From: Schaalia dentiphila ATCC 17982
Lineage (GTDB): Bacteria > Actinomycetota > Actinomycetes > Actinomycetales > Actinomycetaceae
NCBI RefSeq assembly: GCF_000154225.1
Contig: NZ_DS264586.1
Span: 2,262,527-2,326,526 of the forward strand
DNA: 64,000 nt
Reading direction: 5' to 3'
In this document: piece after piece, positions 35,100-42,810 of the stretch
How positions within the stretch are numbered: position 1 is the first letter of the stretch
Layout of the letters: each line of letters starts with the position of its first letter
The notes under the pieces: generated by a model
The model's input: the letters and a program-made list of their open reading frames with translations, nothing else
Database searches by the model: none
Told to the model about the DNA's origin: nothing
Translations under genes and position numbers: made by a program

Positions 35100-36149
35100 T
35101 CAGGCGCGAGGCGCCGCGATCAATGTGCCGATGGTGCTGTATGGCGTGACCATCGTATCGGCTGCGACGCAGCCCTGACCGATCCACGCGGTGGGAACCA
35201 CACTGCGGTCCCCAATTTCCGCATCAATCAGCGTGGCGTTAGGACCGATTTCACAGCTGGTCCCAATGGTGGTTGTCCCCCGCAGACAGGTGCCGGGGTA
35301 GATGGTGGTGTCGGCACCAACCGTCACATCAACGTCGATCCAGGTGGAGGCCGGGTCGACGATCGTCACTCCGGCACGCATGTGGGCCTCGCAGATTCGG
35401 CGGTTCATCTCGGCGCCGAGTTCGGCCAGCTGGACGCGGTCGTTCGCGCCCGCGCTCTGCCAGCGGTCGGTGAGCTCAAGGGCACCTGCGGTGCGCCCGG
35501 CGGGGGCCGCTGCCGCGAGGACGTCGGTCAGGTAGACCTCGCCCTGATCATTGTCGGTGCCCAGGGAAGCCAGGGAGGTGCGCAGGAAGTCCGCGTCGAA
35601 GGCGTAGATGCCCGCGTTGATTTCTTTAATCGCGACCTGCTCGGGGGTGGCGTCGCGCTGCTCGACGATCGCGGTGACCGTGCCCGAGGCGTCGCGGATG
35701 ATGCGTCCGTAGCCGGTGGGATCCTCGACCCGCGAGGTCAGGACGGTGACCGCGTGGCCCGCGCCCTCGTGGGTGGCGACCAGATCGGCCAGGGTGTCCG
35801 TAGACAGGAGGGGGACGTCGCCGTAGGTGACGACGATGGTGCCGGAGACGGGCTCGACGGCCTTATCGAGGGCCTCGAGGCCGCACTGGACGGCGCGGCC
35901 GGTGCCGGGAATCCCGTCCTGGTCGGCGATGATGGCGCTGGGCAGCACGCGTTCAATCTCGGCGGCGACGACGTCGCGCTGATGACGCACAACGGCGACC
36001 AGATGCTCGGGGTCGAGGCCGTGGGCGGCGCGCAGGGCGTGTCCGATCATGGACAGGCCAGACAGGGGGTGAACGACCTTCGGGAGGGCAGATTTCATGC
36101 GCGTTCCCTGACCTGCGGCCAGGACGATGACGGCGGCGGGGCGAGACAT
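35100..36149 (-). CDS. glmU: GlmU-type GlcNAc-1-phosphate uridylyltransferase, C-terminally truncated
   Basis: A 349-residue protein. Residues 1-230 form a complete uridylyltransferase domain (VLAAGQGTRMKSALPKVVHP near the N terminus, GTGRAV, TYGDVPLL, EINAGIYAF). The linker and the first hexapeptide coils follow (IDVDVTVGADTTIYPGTCL), and the protein stops at about the point where the acetyltransferase catalytic part should begin. GlmU is usually about 450-500 residues; the KVPH and NYDG segments and the rest of the left-handed helix are absent. Only 24 bp separate it from prs, so no remnant is hidden downstream. It probably makes UDP-GlcNAc but cannot acetylate glucosamine 1-phosphate. Confidence 0.85.
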   Translation of the reverse strand: MSRPAAVIVLAAGQGTRMKSALPKVVHPLSGLSMIGHALRAAHGLDPEHLVAVVRHQRDVVAAEIERVLPSAIIADQDGIPGTGRAVQCGLEALDKAVEPVSGTIVVTYGDVPLLSTDTLADLVATHEGAGHAVTVLTSRVEDPTGYGRIIRDASGTVTAIVEQRDATPEQVAIKEINAGIYAFDADFLRTSLASLGTDNDQGEVYLTDVLAAAAPAGRTAGALELTDRWQSAGANDRVQLAELGAEMNRRICEAHMRAGVTIVDPASTWIDVDVTVGADTTIYPGTCLRGTTTIGTSCEIGPNATLIDAEIGDRSVVPTAWIGQGCVAADTMVTPYSTIGTLIAAPRA

Positions 36150-36189
36150 GTTCCTCCTCGGGGGTCTGCGGTCCCATCGGGACCGTTCG

Positions 36190-36260
36190 CTCCGCCCCTA
36201 GGATTCGAACCTAGACTAAAGGCACCAAAAACCTCTGTGCTGCCGTTACACCAAGGCGGA
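36190..36260 (-). tRNA. tRNA-Gln (anticodon TTG)
   Basis: A full cloverleaf of 71 nt on the minus strand. The acceptor stem begins TCCGCCT and pairs with GGGCGGA. The T-arm is GGTTCGAATCC, and the anticodon loop TTTTGGT places TTG at positions 34-36. No CCA is encoded. It sits between glmU and a divergent TetR gene, the same place as in mycobacteria. Confidence 0.93.
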
Positions 36261-36359
36261 ATGCGTCCACTGTGATGATACCCGCACCCCTCGCACGCTT
36301 TCAAACGCGACCCCGCGCTCACTGCCCGGTCTGAGCGAAGTCCGACCCACGCCTCGTGT

Positions 36360-36365
36360 GATACT
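36360..36365 (+). promoter_or_regulatory. minus-10 box, leaderless start of TetR gene
   Basis: GATACT ends six nt before the ATG at 36372. There is no Shine-Dalgarno sequence. Confidence 0.5.
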
Positions 36366-36371
36366 GGGCGC

Positions 36372-37004
36372 ATGGCTGAGAAGAGGACACGAATGAGCGG
36401 CTTCGCGCGCCGCGAGCAGCTGGTGGCCGTGGGGCGTTCCCTGTTCGCCGAAAAGGGCTTCGGCGCGACCAGCGTCGAGGAGATCGCCGCCCGGGCGAAG
36501 GTCTCCAAGCCCGTGGTCTACGAGCACTTCGGGGGCAAGGAAGGCCTGTACGCGGTCGTCGTCGACCGCGAGGTGCAGGCCCTCATCTCTTCCCTGCAAT
36601 CGTCCCTGGAGTCCTCCGAGCGCCCACGCCTCATCCTGGAGAACGCGACCCTGGGCCTGCTCGACTACATCGAGCGCAACACGGACGGCTTCCGCGTGCT
36701 CGTGCGCGACGCCCCCTCGGATCGCACGGCGGGCTCGTTCTCCTCGGTCATGGGCGACGTGGCGACCAGAGTCGAGCACATCATCGCCGAGCAGTTCAAG
36801 CGCTCGGACTTCGACACCACCTGGTCCCCCCTGTACGCGCAGATGCTCGTGGGCCTCATCGCGCAGGTCGGCCAGTGGTGGCTGGACGACCGCCGCATGA
36901 AGAAGGACGAGGTCGCAGCCCACGTCGTCAACCTCATCTGGAACGGCCAGCGCGGCCTGCGCCCCCACCCCACGCTGCGGGTGCGTTCGGGCGAGGGACG
37001 CTAG
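36372..37004 (+). CDS. TetR family regulator
   Basis: A 210-residue regulator. The N-terminal TetR helix-turn-helix (REQLVAVGRSLFAEKGF, SVEEIAARAKVSKPVVYEHFGGKEGLYAVVV) covers residues 13-62 and a helical ligand-binding half follows. It lies next to tRNA-Gln and glmU, the position of Rv1019 in M. tuberculosis (from memory). No target gene is adjacent in the same direction, so the regulon is unknown; autoregulation is possible. Confidence 0.9.
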   Translation: MAEKRTRMSGFARREQLVAVGRSLFAEKGFGATSVEEIAARAKVSKPVVYEHFGGKEGLYAVVVDREVQALISSLQSSLESSERPRLILENATLGLLDYIERNTDGFRVLVRDAPSDRTAGSFSSVMGDVATRVEHIIAEQFKRSDFDTTWSPLYAQMLVGLIAQVGQWWLDDRRMKKDEVAAHVVNLIWNGQRGLRPHPTLRVRSGEGR

Positions 37005-37025
37005 TTTTTCACCTTCTCAGGTACG

Positions 37026-37062
37026 ACGAGGCCGTGGCGGGTATTCCCAGCCACGGCCTCGT
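37026..37062. terminator. Bidirectional terminator between TetR and DUF1540 genes
   Basis: Perfect 13-bp arms ACGAGGCCGTGGC (37026-37038) and GCCACGGCCTCGT (37050-37062), placed between two convergent stops. Variant of the recurring arm. Confidence 0.78.
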
Positions 37063-37075
37063 TAATGAGTGAGAC

Positions 37076-37351
37076 TCAGCGCGCCTCGAAGGAGAGGCAG
37101 TCAGCGGTGCCCGCACCGACCGAGATGGCGGCGGCGGTGCACTCGAGTGCGGAGTTGTGGACGCAGTCTGCCTTCTGGCAGGCGCCGACGAAAGTCTCGG
37201 ACTTGGCGAGGCCGCCCTTGACGGTCAGCGGGATGAAGGTCGTGCAGGAGGTCGAGTAGCCGACGGTGATAGCGGCGGCTCCGCAGCTCTTCTCCTTGTT
37301 GTAGGAGCAGTCGGTGACGGAGCAGTCGAGGATGCGGGGCATATCTGCCAT
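37076..37351 (-). CDS. Twin DUF1540 Cys-rich protein
   Basis: A 91-residue protein made of two DUF1540 units. Each has four cysteines, C-x4-C-x6/7-C then C (Cys10, 15, 23 and 36 in the first unit; the second is CQKADCVHNSALEC followed by DCLSF). The GAAAITVG and TAAAISVG halves confirm an internal duplication. DUF1540 is a small probable metal-binding family of unknown role. AAAGGACACTCC precedes the ATG. No signal peptide is visible. Confidence 0.88.
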   Translation of the reverse strand: MADMPRILDCSVTDCSYNKEKSCGAAAITVGYSTSCTTFIPLTVKGGLAKSETFVGACQKADCVHNSALECTAAAISVGAGTADCLSFEAR

Positions 37352-37640
37352 TGGAGTGTCCTTTTCAACGTGGACCCGTGGGTCCTCTTTGTAGCCGGTC
37401 GCGACCGGGTTGGCCGCGCTGTTGACTCCAGTGATACGCCTTTTCGCAACATATCCAAAACGTAGCGAGTTTTCGTTGCAATTCCAAGGGTGCTCGCACG
37501 CCTCTCGGGGGTTATTTTCGCATTCATACCATCACTAATTACGTAAATAAATGCGGCATTTGTTTTGCGTAATTCGGGTAGGTGAGCCTGCGCTACGCGG
37601 GTGTGGCAAACCTACCCTGATCGACTCTCACGCACAGAAT
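37352..37640. promoter_or_regulatory. Intergenic region upstream of the DUF1540 gene
   Basis: Part of a 409-bp gap. It is AT-rich near 37520-37570 and contains an inverted repeat GGGTAGGT (37576-37583) with ACCTACCC (37610-37617). The DUF1540 promoter must lie in the left part; no gene is seen. Confidence 0.45.
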
Positions 37641-37670
37641 CGCCCGCGCCGCCGAGTGGCAGCGCGGGCG
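37641..37670 (-). terminator. Hairpin at the end of the TNT toxin operon
   Basis: Arms CGCCCGCGC (37641-37649) and GCGCGGGCG (37662-37670) with an inner GCC/GGC extension, about 90 nt past the last immunity gene. Confidence 0.6.
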
Positions 37671-37760
37671 CTTATGGGTCAGAGCCGGCACGTAAGAAGC
37701 ACTCACGTCGCGGACCGGACTCGGCACTCTATCAGCGGCACCGCACCGGGGCATTCACCT

Positions 37761-38348
37761 TCATCTCAGGTAGGGATACCCCAACCACTGACGAAGCAGA
37801 GGCCCGCCGTCGGGCAGCATGTACGCATTGAGCAGCTCGGAGGGAGACACGTCGTAGAGCCAGGCAAGGGCCACACAGTAAGACGGAGCCCCTGCCTCGA
37901 AATCGAGACGCTCGCCATGAGGACCATCCAGTCGGTCGTAACGAGCAGCCGCCTCCTTATGCAAAGACCACCCCTCCGGGAGCTCCTCAACTTTTGTCGG
38001 AACACCCAACACCGGGAGCCCCAAACTATGCCGCAAGATCGAGACCGTGTAGTTTACCATCACCTTCTGCGTCAACTCGACCGACGCCGAGGCGATAATG
38101 CCACCCTTTACGACCTTTCCACGCTCTTCCTCATCGAAGCAGTATTGCCCATCCTCCAACCACAGGAGCATTCCCGATCCGAACCCCGCATCGATCGACA
38201 GGCCGGTGTGTCCCCGCTTGAAGCCGTTGTACACCTCAAGCCCGGTGTGCCGGTTCATGACCGCCGCATACTCGTCCAGGAAGGCCATCGGATCTTTCTC
38301 TTCCCCGGATGTCCCTCTCTTAAAGAACCGTCCCAACGCGTTCAACAC
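37761..38348 (-). CDS. TNT immunity-like protein (second full-length copy)
   Basis: A 195-residue protein that is clearly a paralogue of the immunity protein at 39468-39995. Both share FLDEY, VMxxHxGL, ELTQKVMVNYTVSILRH (or DLTQKVMLNYTVSILRH), LDGPxGExLDFE and LYDVSPSELLxAYMLPDGGP. The family resembles IFT, the antitoxin of mycobacterial TNT (Imm61 type, from memory). An extra N-terminal stretch of about 20 residues (LNALGRFFKRGTSGEEKDP) is unique to this copy. The GTG start has GGAGGAAGACA upstream. It is the last gene of the operon, 67 nt after its neighbour, without a dedicated toxin of its own next to it. No signal peptide; cytosolic. Confidence 0.75.
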   Translation of the reverse strand: MLNALGRFFKRGTSGEEKDPMAFLDEYAAVMNRHTGLEVYNGFKRGHTGLSIDAGFGSGMLLWLEDGQYCFDEEERGKVVKGGIIASASVELTQKVMVNYTVSILRHSLGLPVLGVPTKVEELPEGWSLHKEAAARYDRLDGPHGERLDFEAGAPSYCVALAWLYDVSPSELLNAYMLPDGGPLLRQWLGYPYLR

Positions 38349-38415
38349 TGTCTTCCTCCTCTGGGGTAGAAACTACAGATCTTCTCGTCTGCGACCCGTC
38401 TCGACACCGACGACG

Positions 38416-38934
38416 TCAGGAAAGCCACTGACGTAGAAACGGGCCACCTGATGGATCGATATATCCAGCGAGGAGTTCATCGAAATCAATTTGCATCACC
38501 TGGGACAGTTGATTGAGTTCCGGATGCACCGGGAAGATTGTGCGCATCTCCATCGGGATATATGCTCCGTCCAGGGTGAGCCGACCAGTGATAGGGGTCA
38601 GCTGTTCGAAACCCCACTGGGGCGATACGCTTTCAAGCCCCACAGGAACATCGATGCGCGGCCATCGGCGACGCCAACGCGCTTTTTCACCAATGCGCAT
38701 GATCGCCCATTTCAACATGATCTCACCATAGTCGCTGATCATGGTAGGCACGCGCGGCTCCAGGTATTCGCTTTCACCGTAAAACGCTTGGGGGCGGGGA
38801 GAATTCTTCGTGTCCCACACGTGCTGCCAGCTGCGCCCTGAATCCCAGGTCAGGGCAATCCCATTGCCATTGTAGACCGAGGAGATGGCGCCGCTGTCGC
38901 ACGCGAAGTCGATGAGGTCGGCGGTGACGGACAT
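38416..38934 (-). CDS. Divergent TNT immunity-like protein
   Basis: A 172-residue protein. Its C terminus (VMQIDFDELLAGYIDPSGGPFLRQWLS) follows the same pattern as the two neighbouring immunity proteins (SPSELLxAYMLPDGGPLLRQWLG), but the rest has drifted. ATG 38934 (MSVTADLIDF) overlaps the stop of the headless TNT gene in a TGATG arrangement, so it is coupled to that cassette and is its probable antidote. I infer the immunity role from position and tail similarity; no biochemical motif is visible. Confidence 0.68.
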   Translation of the reverse strand: MSVTADLIDFACDSGAISSVYNGNGIALTWDSGRSWQHVWDTKNSPRPQAFYGESEYLEPRVPTMISDYGEIMLKWAIMRIGEKARWRRRWPRIDVPVGLESVSPQWGFEQLTPITGRLTLDGAYIPMEMRTIFPVHPELNQLSQVMQIDFDELLAGYIDPSGGPFLRQWLS

Positions 38935-39386
38935 CAGTCCTTCCCCTTTCCTTCGAGGATTCCCAGTTGCAGGCATTCATTGGCGGTCAGCGCGTAGTCG
39001 CCCGCCAGGAATTGGACTTGCCGCGCTCCTCCACACAGGGAGAATTGCGGGATATTGATGCCGGTACGGATGGAGAATCCTGTCGGCAGCGTGAGGATGC
39101 GGTACTCGTAGTAGGGATCGTTCACCGCAAGAATATCGAGGGCTCGCTCTTCCAATGAAAAGGGGCGTCCATTTTCGGGCAGCTGCCAGAAGTACTTTCC
39201 GTACGGCAGTCCAAGCCGATCTACATAGTGGCCGAATGTCTTCGTATAGGCCAGAAAGCTTGTATAGGTCTTCACGGTGCTTCTATCCATTCGAGCGAGC
39301 ACTGTTGGCCCATCCGGCACCCATTTCAAGACTCCCGAATTGGGGAAACTCGGCGAGTGAACATCAGGGATCTGACTGGCGCCCAT
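38934..39386 (-). CDS. Headless TNT toxin-domain cassette
   Basis: A 150-residue protein consisting almost only of a TNT-like domain. The conserved points of the full toxin are kept: YVDRLGLPYGKYFW (Arg after Asp), FSLEERALD (second Arg), YYEYRIL and the Gln in CGGARQVQF. It lacks the WXG head of the full effector. I chose ATG 39386 (MGASQIPDV) because AAAGGAATAGAAAG precedes it. Its stop overlaps the next immunity-like gene. It may be a silent replacement tip for the full toxin or an active toxin by itself; TNT enzymes hydrolyse NAD+. Confidence 0.68.
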   Translation of the reverse strand: MGASQIPDVHSPSFPNSGVLKWVPDGPTVLARMDRSTVKTYTSFLAYTKTFGHYVDRLGLPYGKYFWQLPENGRPFSLEERALDILAVNDPYYEYRILTLPTGFSIRTGINIPQFSLCGGARQVQFLAGDYALTANECLQLGILEGKGKD

Positions 39387-39467
39387 CTTTCTATTCCTTT
39401 CTACTCCATTCACTTGCGCAAGCTTAGATACTCACGCATTTCATTGATGCTCATACGCATGAGACTC

Positions 39468-39995
39468 TCATCGAACATAGGGTCTCCCGAGCCACCGCCG
39501 AAGCAATGGGCCGCCGTCGGGAAGCATGTATGCGTGCAGCAGCTCAGACGGAGAAACGTCGTAAAGCCACGCTAACGGGACGCAGAAACGCTCACCAGAA
39601 GTCTCAAAATCCAAATGCTCACCATTGGGGCCATCAAGGGCAACATAGCGCCATATTGGCGCTTCTTGAAGCTGCCAACCGTTTGGCAATTGATCTTCCT
39701 CCATTGGTAGGCCTAGCCACTCAAACCCGAGAGCATGTCGCAGTATCGACACCGTGTAGTTCAGCATCACCTTCTGCGTCAAATCGATCGAAGGTGAATT
39801 GAACATCCCTCCCCTCCGCACCTCCCCACGCTCCTCTATATCAAAACAATAAACACCGTGGTCATACCAGAAGCGCATGTAAGAATGGTTACCATAGTCA
39901 ATACAACATTGACACCCCTCCCTATGGGCACCCACAAATACCTTCAAGCCAGCATGCTTCTCCATAACATGCTTGTACTCATCGAGAAACTCCAA
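39468..39995 (-). CDS. Immunity protein for the TNT toxin (IFT-like)
   Basis: A 175-residue cytosolic protein starting with TTG (MEFLDEYKHV), close to the length of the M. tuberculosis TNT antitoxin IFT. Its first 17 nt overlap the end of the toxin gene, so toxin and antidote are translationally coupled. AAAGGGGAG lies upstream of the start. The protein is a paralogue of the copy at 37761-38348. Direct neutralisation of the TNT domain is inferred from gene order and family resemblance. Confidence 0.78.
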   Translation of the reverse strand: MEFLDEYKHVMEKHAGLKVFVGAHREGCQCCIDYGNHSYMRFWYDHGVYCFDIEERGEVRRGGMFNSPSIDLTQKVMLNYTVSILRHALGFEWLGLPMEEDQLPNGWQLQEAPIWRYVALDGPNGEHLDFETSGERFCVPLAWLYDVSPSELLHAYMLPDGGPLLRRWLGRPYVR

Positions 39996-41751
39996 CGGGA
40001 CTCCCCTTTCCTTTAAGGATCTTGTGTTTAATCAAGTCATTGACTGACGCAAAACTACCGTCTTCCTTAATCACCTGCAGCTGCGTTGCCCCACCCGGCT
40101 GCTGCCCCCAGGGAGCGACCTTGCCCGACTTGATGGTCCACCCTTCTGGTAAAGGATTCTTAGTGAACTCATACTGGTAGTAGTGGTCGTTCACCGAGTC
40201 CGGGCGCAGGGAACGCTCCTCGAAGGAGGCGGGGCGACCGTCCTCGATGGCACCCAGGTAGTTGCCGTCAGGATGTCCGATGCGGTCCACGTCCCCGCCG
40301 AAGTCCCGGACGTATTCCTCGACCGAGGAATACACGGTCGGCTCCCCGTCGTAGCCGCCGTTCGGGGGCCAATCAATGATTCGTTCCTCAGTTCCATCGG
40401 GCATCACTTTGATATGTGAGTGAGCTTCCTCCCATTCGGCATACGTGCGCGAACTCCCATCCGGATTCACACCCAGGACCAGCTCGCGTCGGCGCACCAT
40501 GTCCGCCCCCATCACGTCATCTACCAGCCCTTCAGTCGGCGTAGGCTTGCCATTCGACTGATGCGTATTAAGCGGCACCCTCGATGCCAGGTCGTCCGCA
40601 CTTTGGGGAAGGACGCGTAGTCGTTTCTCCTTCCATTCATTGGCGAGATCTTCCATGCCGTGCGTGCGCAGATAGTCGTCCAGATGCGAAGATAACCTTC
40701 CCGCGGCCCCATCTGCACCAATACCAAGGCGACCCGCACCCTTCAGAGCAAGAGTGCCTAGCCCCATGCCCATGTCCCGCAGCATCGTGCCTTCTCCAAT
40801 GATAGGCAGGGACTCAAGTACAGCGGCGGCACGAGCCGCATTTCCACCGCCAGCAGTAAGCGCAGCAAGAACTGCAGCCGGAACAAGTTCGCCGAGTGCG
40901 GCGCCGGGATCATCTTCCCATCCCTCAGCGTTGATCAGCGCGTCCCACATTTTCTTCGCGAAGCCTGCCGGGTCTGCCACAATCGCGTCACGCAGCGCAA
41001 ACAAGTCCTCAAGTGAGATTTTGTTCTGGTTCTGCTTCGCCTGCAGTTCGTCCCAGGTGATCCACCCCAGCATGTACCGTCCATAGTCCCACATGCCTTC
41101 GAGAGCCATGCCATACTGCATGGAGAGTAGCCCCCAAACGCCATCAAAGACTCCAGATACCATGCGTTTCATGAAATGCACGGGGGCCCACGAAGGATCT
41201 GGGGACCGGTTAGCTTGCTCATAAAGCGTTTGCGCTAGCTCTTCTCCGGCAGTGTTTGTGTCACTCACTGCAGCGTCAAAATCAGCGATCGCCTGGGCCT
41301 TCTTGGCTTCGCCAGGTCTCGTATCCCGCTCTGGGTGATACGACAGATCTACCTCGGGTAGTCCGAATATACCGGTCTGCGGGTGGTCGGCTGCCCACTT
41401 CTGTTCCGCAAGAGCTGCCTCGACGGCAGCGACTCCTTCTTCATATGCGACTTTAGCTGCAGCAGCACGCGTTTGAGCTTGCTCCAGCGCTGAAGCATAG
41501 ACTTCCCAGGCATCTGCGGCACGGCCGAAAGTCGCTGAGGCACACCACCAATTTTCCGGCTGCAGCTTGAAATGTTCATGAAACCGGTCAGCCGCCCGCC
41601 CACTCCAGCCAGACACTGAAATCTCCTGCAATGACCAAGCGATTCTCTCAAAATCGGAGGCACGATCGCGCATGACAGCGATCCGCCCGCGAATGGCAAC
41701 AGGATCACCCTTGATCTCGAATGTTGGCGCACCTTTATGTGTCACACTCAC
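39979..41751 (-). CDS. WXG-type secreted toxin with C-terminal TNT (NAD+ glycohydrolase) domain
   Basis: A 590-residue polymorphic toxin. The N terminus is an ESX-like helical hairpin with W49-S-G51. A long helical middle part follows (about 100-260), then an Ala/Gly-rich, partly hydrophobic segment (about 280-350). A linker leads to a TNT domain in the last 110 residues: GGDVDRIGHPDGNYLG, FEERSLRP, HYYQYEF, GQQPGGATQLQ and VNDLIKHKIL. In CpnT of M. tuberculosis this domain destroys NAD+ and kills host cells. GTG 41751 (MSVTHKGAP) has AGGGGG six nt upstream and follows the previous stop by one nt. Export by a type VII system elsewhere is inferred. Targets could be rival bacteria or host cells. 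Confidence 0.85.
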   Translation of the reverse strand: MSVTHKGAPTFEIKGDPVAIRGRIAVMRDRASDFERIAWSLQEISVSGWSGRAADRFHEHFKLQPENWWCASATFGRAADAWEVYASALEQAQTRAAAAKVAYEEGVAAVEAALAEQKWAADHPQTGIFGLPEVDLSYHPERDTRPGEAKKAQAIADFDAAVSDTNTAGEELAQTLYEQANRSPDPSWAPVHFMKRMVSGVFDGVWGLLSMQYGMALEGMWDYGRYMLGWITWDELQAKQNQNKISLEDLFALRDAIVADPAGFAKKMWDALINAEGWEDDPGAALGELVPAAVLAALTAGGGNAARAAAVLESLPIIGEGTMLRDMGMGLGTLALKGAGRLGIGADGAAGRLSSHLDDYLRTHGMEDLANEWKEKRLRVLPQSADDLASRVPLNTHQSNGKPTPTEGLVDDVMGADMVRRRELVLGVNPDGSSRTYAEWEEAHSHIKVMPDGTEERIIDWPPNGGYDGEPTVYSSVEEYVRDFGGDVDRIGHPDGNYLGAIEDGRPASFEERSLRPDSVNDHYYQYEFTKNPLPEGWTIKSGKVAPWGQQPGGATQLQVIKEDGSFASVNDLIKHKILKGKGSPVGVSR

Positions 41752-41752
41752 G

Positions 41753-42097
41753 CTAAACCCCCTTGACCAGAGGCTCTGTGGAGATAGCAGCTGCTGCATC
41801 ACGAGCGCGTGTCATCGCCTCATCACACGCAGTCATATAGTCAGAGTAGATCCCGGTAACCTTGCCGAGCCGACCGGCTGCTTCCGAAATATCTCGAAGC
41901 ATTCCGTTGAGCCCCTGATCCCACTTGGTATTAAAGCTCTCCAGCGCCCCGGCGATAACGGGATTAGCAACCATTCCAGAGTTTGGCGTATAGTCCGCAA
42001 CATCATAGGTTTTATTGCGTTCTTGCAGCTCGCTGAGCTTTGTAACCGCTGTGGCTAATGCCTCGAGATCAACTTCAAAATCATGACTTATCATCAC
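41753..42097 (-). CDS. Small type VII-like helical protein 3
   Basis: A 114-residue helical protein (DFEVDLEALATAVTKLSELQ) with a Trp in the turn (KWDQGLNGML), as in ESAT-6/WXG100-like hairpins, though the exact WXG is not kept. It ends one nt before the toxin start, so it is probably a secretion partner or chaperone of the toxin. GGGG precedes the ATG. The WXG-like assignment rests on length, helix pattern and context. Confidence 0.68.
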   Translation of the reverse strand: MMISHDFEVDLEALATAVTKLSELQERNKTYDVADYTPNSGMVANPVIAGALESFNTKWDQGLNGMLRDISEAAGRLGKVTGIYSDYMTACDEAMTRARDAAAAISTEPLVKGV

Positions 42098-42102
42098 AAC
42101 CC

Positions 42103-42402
42103 CTAATCAACGGCAGCAAATGCAAGGGTTTCGGCGTGAATACCCGCCTCGCGAATCTCTTCAAACGCCGCTTTGAAGGCATCCAGGGCACTAGCCATTT
42201 CTTCGGCTCGATCATCAAGACGTTGCGCGCACTCTTTCTGTGCTTGACGCGCCTCAGAGGTATCCGACCACTCGACCAGCTCATGCTCCACGAGATCTGA
42301 CATCTCTGTGCTGCCTTCGCGCAGCTTTGAAGCTGCACGCGCAAAATCATCCATCACGTAGTTCGCTGCCGTCTCATAAAACACAAGGTCATGACTACTC
42401 AT
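42103..42402 (-). CDS. Small type VII-like helical protein 2
   Basis: A 99-residue, almost fully helical, acidic protein (ANYVMDDFARAASKLREG, then HELVEWSDTSEARQAQKECA). A central Trp-Ser replaces the WXG turn. The ATG overlaps the previous stop by four nt (ATGA). The helix-turn-helix layout fits the ESAT-6-like superfamily. Probably one half of a heterodimer with a neighbouring small protein (inference). Confidence 0.68.
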   Translation of the reverse strand: MSSHDLVFYETAANYVMDDFARAASKLREGSTEMSDLVEHELVEWSDTSEARQAQKECAQRLDDRAEEMASALDAFKAAFEEIREAGIHAETLAFAAVD

Positions 42403-42719
42403 TGCACGCTCCCAAATGCACCAGCGTCAATAATTCCTTCAGTCGCTTGCTCTTCCGCCGCGACAAGCGCCTCATCGACAGAGATCAGCGCCTGTGCGTA
42501 GCGATCAAGGTCTTCAATGTGTGCTTTGCCTGCTTCGCCCCACGCCGTCAGCGCTTCACCCAAGATCGACACATACGTTCCATTCACCTGCGATAGCTGC
42601 CCGGTAATATCTGTCTCGAGTGAGTCTGCGATTTCCCCGAGCGAGGTTTCGAAGTCGACCACATAACCAGCAGCCTTCGTTTGCGCACCAATGACAAGTC
42701 CGAAGCCAGGTCCACTCAT
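42399..42719 (-). CDS. Small type VII-like helical protein 1
   Basis: A 106-residue protein (MSGPGFGLVIGAQTKAAGYV). Two helical stretches surround a Trp turn (ALTAWGEAGKAH), again ESAT-6-like without exact WXG. ATG 42719 has GGGGGAG upstream, a strong ribosome site. It is the first gene of the toxin operon; the frame stays open further upstream without a better start. Likely role: co-secreted partner or adaptor. Confidence 0.68.
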   Translation of the reverse strand: MSGPGFGLVIGAQTKAAGYVVDFETSLGEIADSLETDITGQLSQVNGTYVSILGEALTAWGEAGKAHIEDLDRYAQALISVDEALVAAEEQATEGIIDAGAFGSVQ

Positions 42720-42763
42720 AACACGCTCCCCCTTCATCGGATAGAGAGCGGCGAACACCACTC

Positions 42764-42787
42764 GTTCAACCACTTGTTCAGTTGAAC
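42764..42787 (-). promoter_or_regulatory. Palindromic site upstream of the toxin operon
   Basis: GTTCAGTTGAAC (42776-42787) is a GTTCA-N2-TGAAC palindrome, and another GTTCAAC lies at 42764-42770. It sits 45-70 nt before the first gene, so it may be an operator of the operon. Confidence 0.45.
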
Positions 42788-42810
42788 ATCGTATTAAATC
42801 ACAATACGTT

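Noticed and set aside
34146..36275. 709-codon plus-strand open frame across prs and glmU
   Set aside because: It is antisense to two clear genes and reads through a tRNA; no motif or ribosome site.
37761..42719. Phage or insertion element as carrier of the toxin locus
   Set aside because: No integrase, transposase, terminal repeats or tRNA scar was seen at the borders; tRNA-Gln lies 1.5 kb away and is intact.
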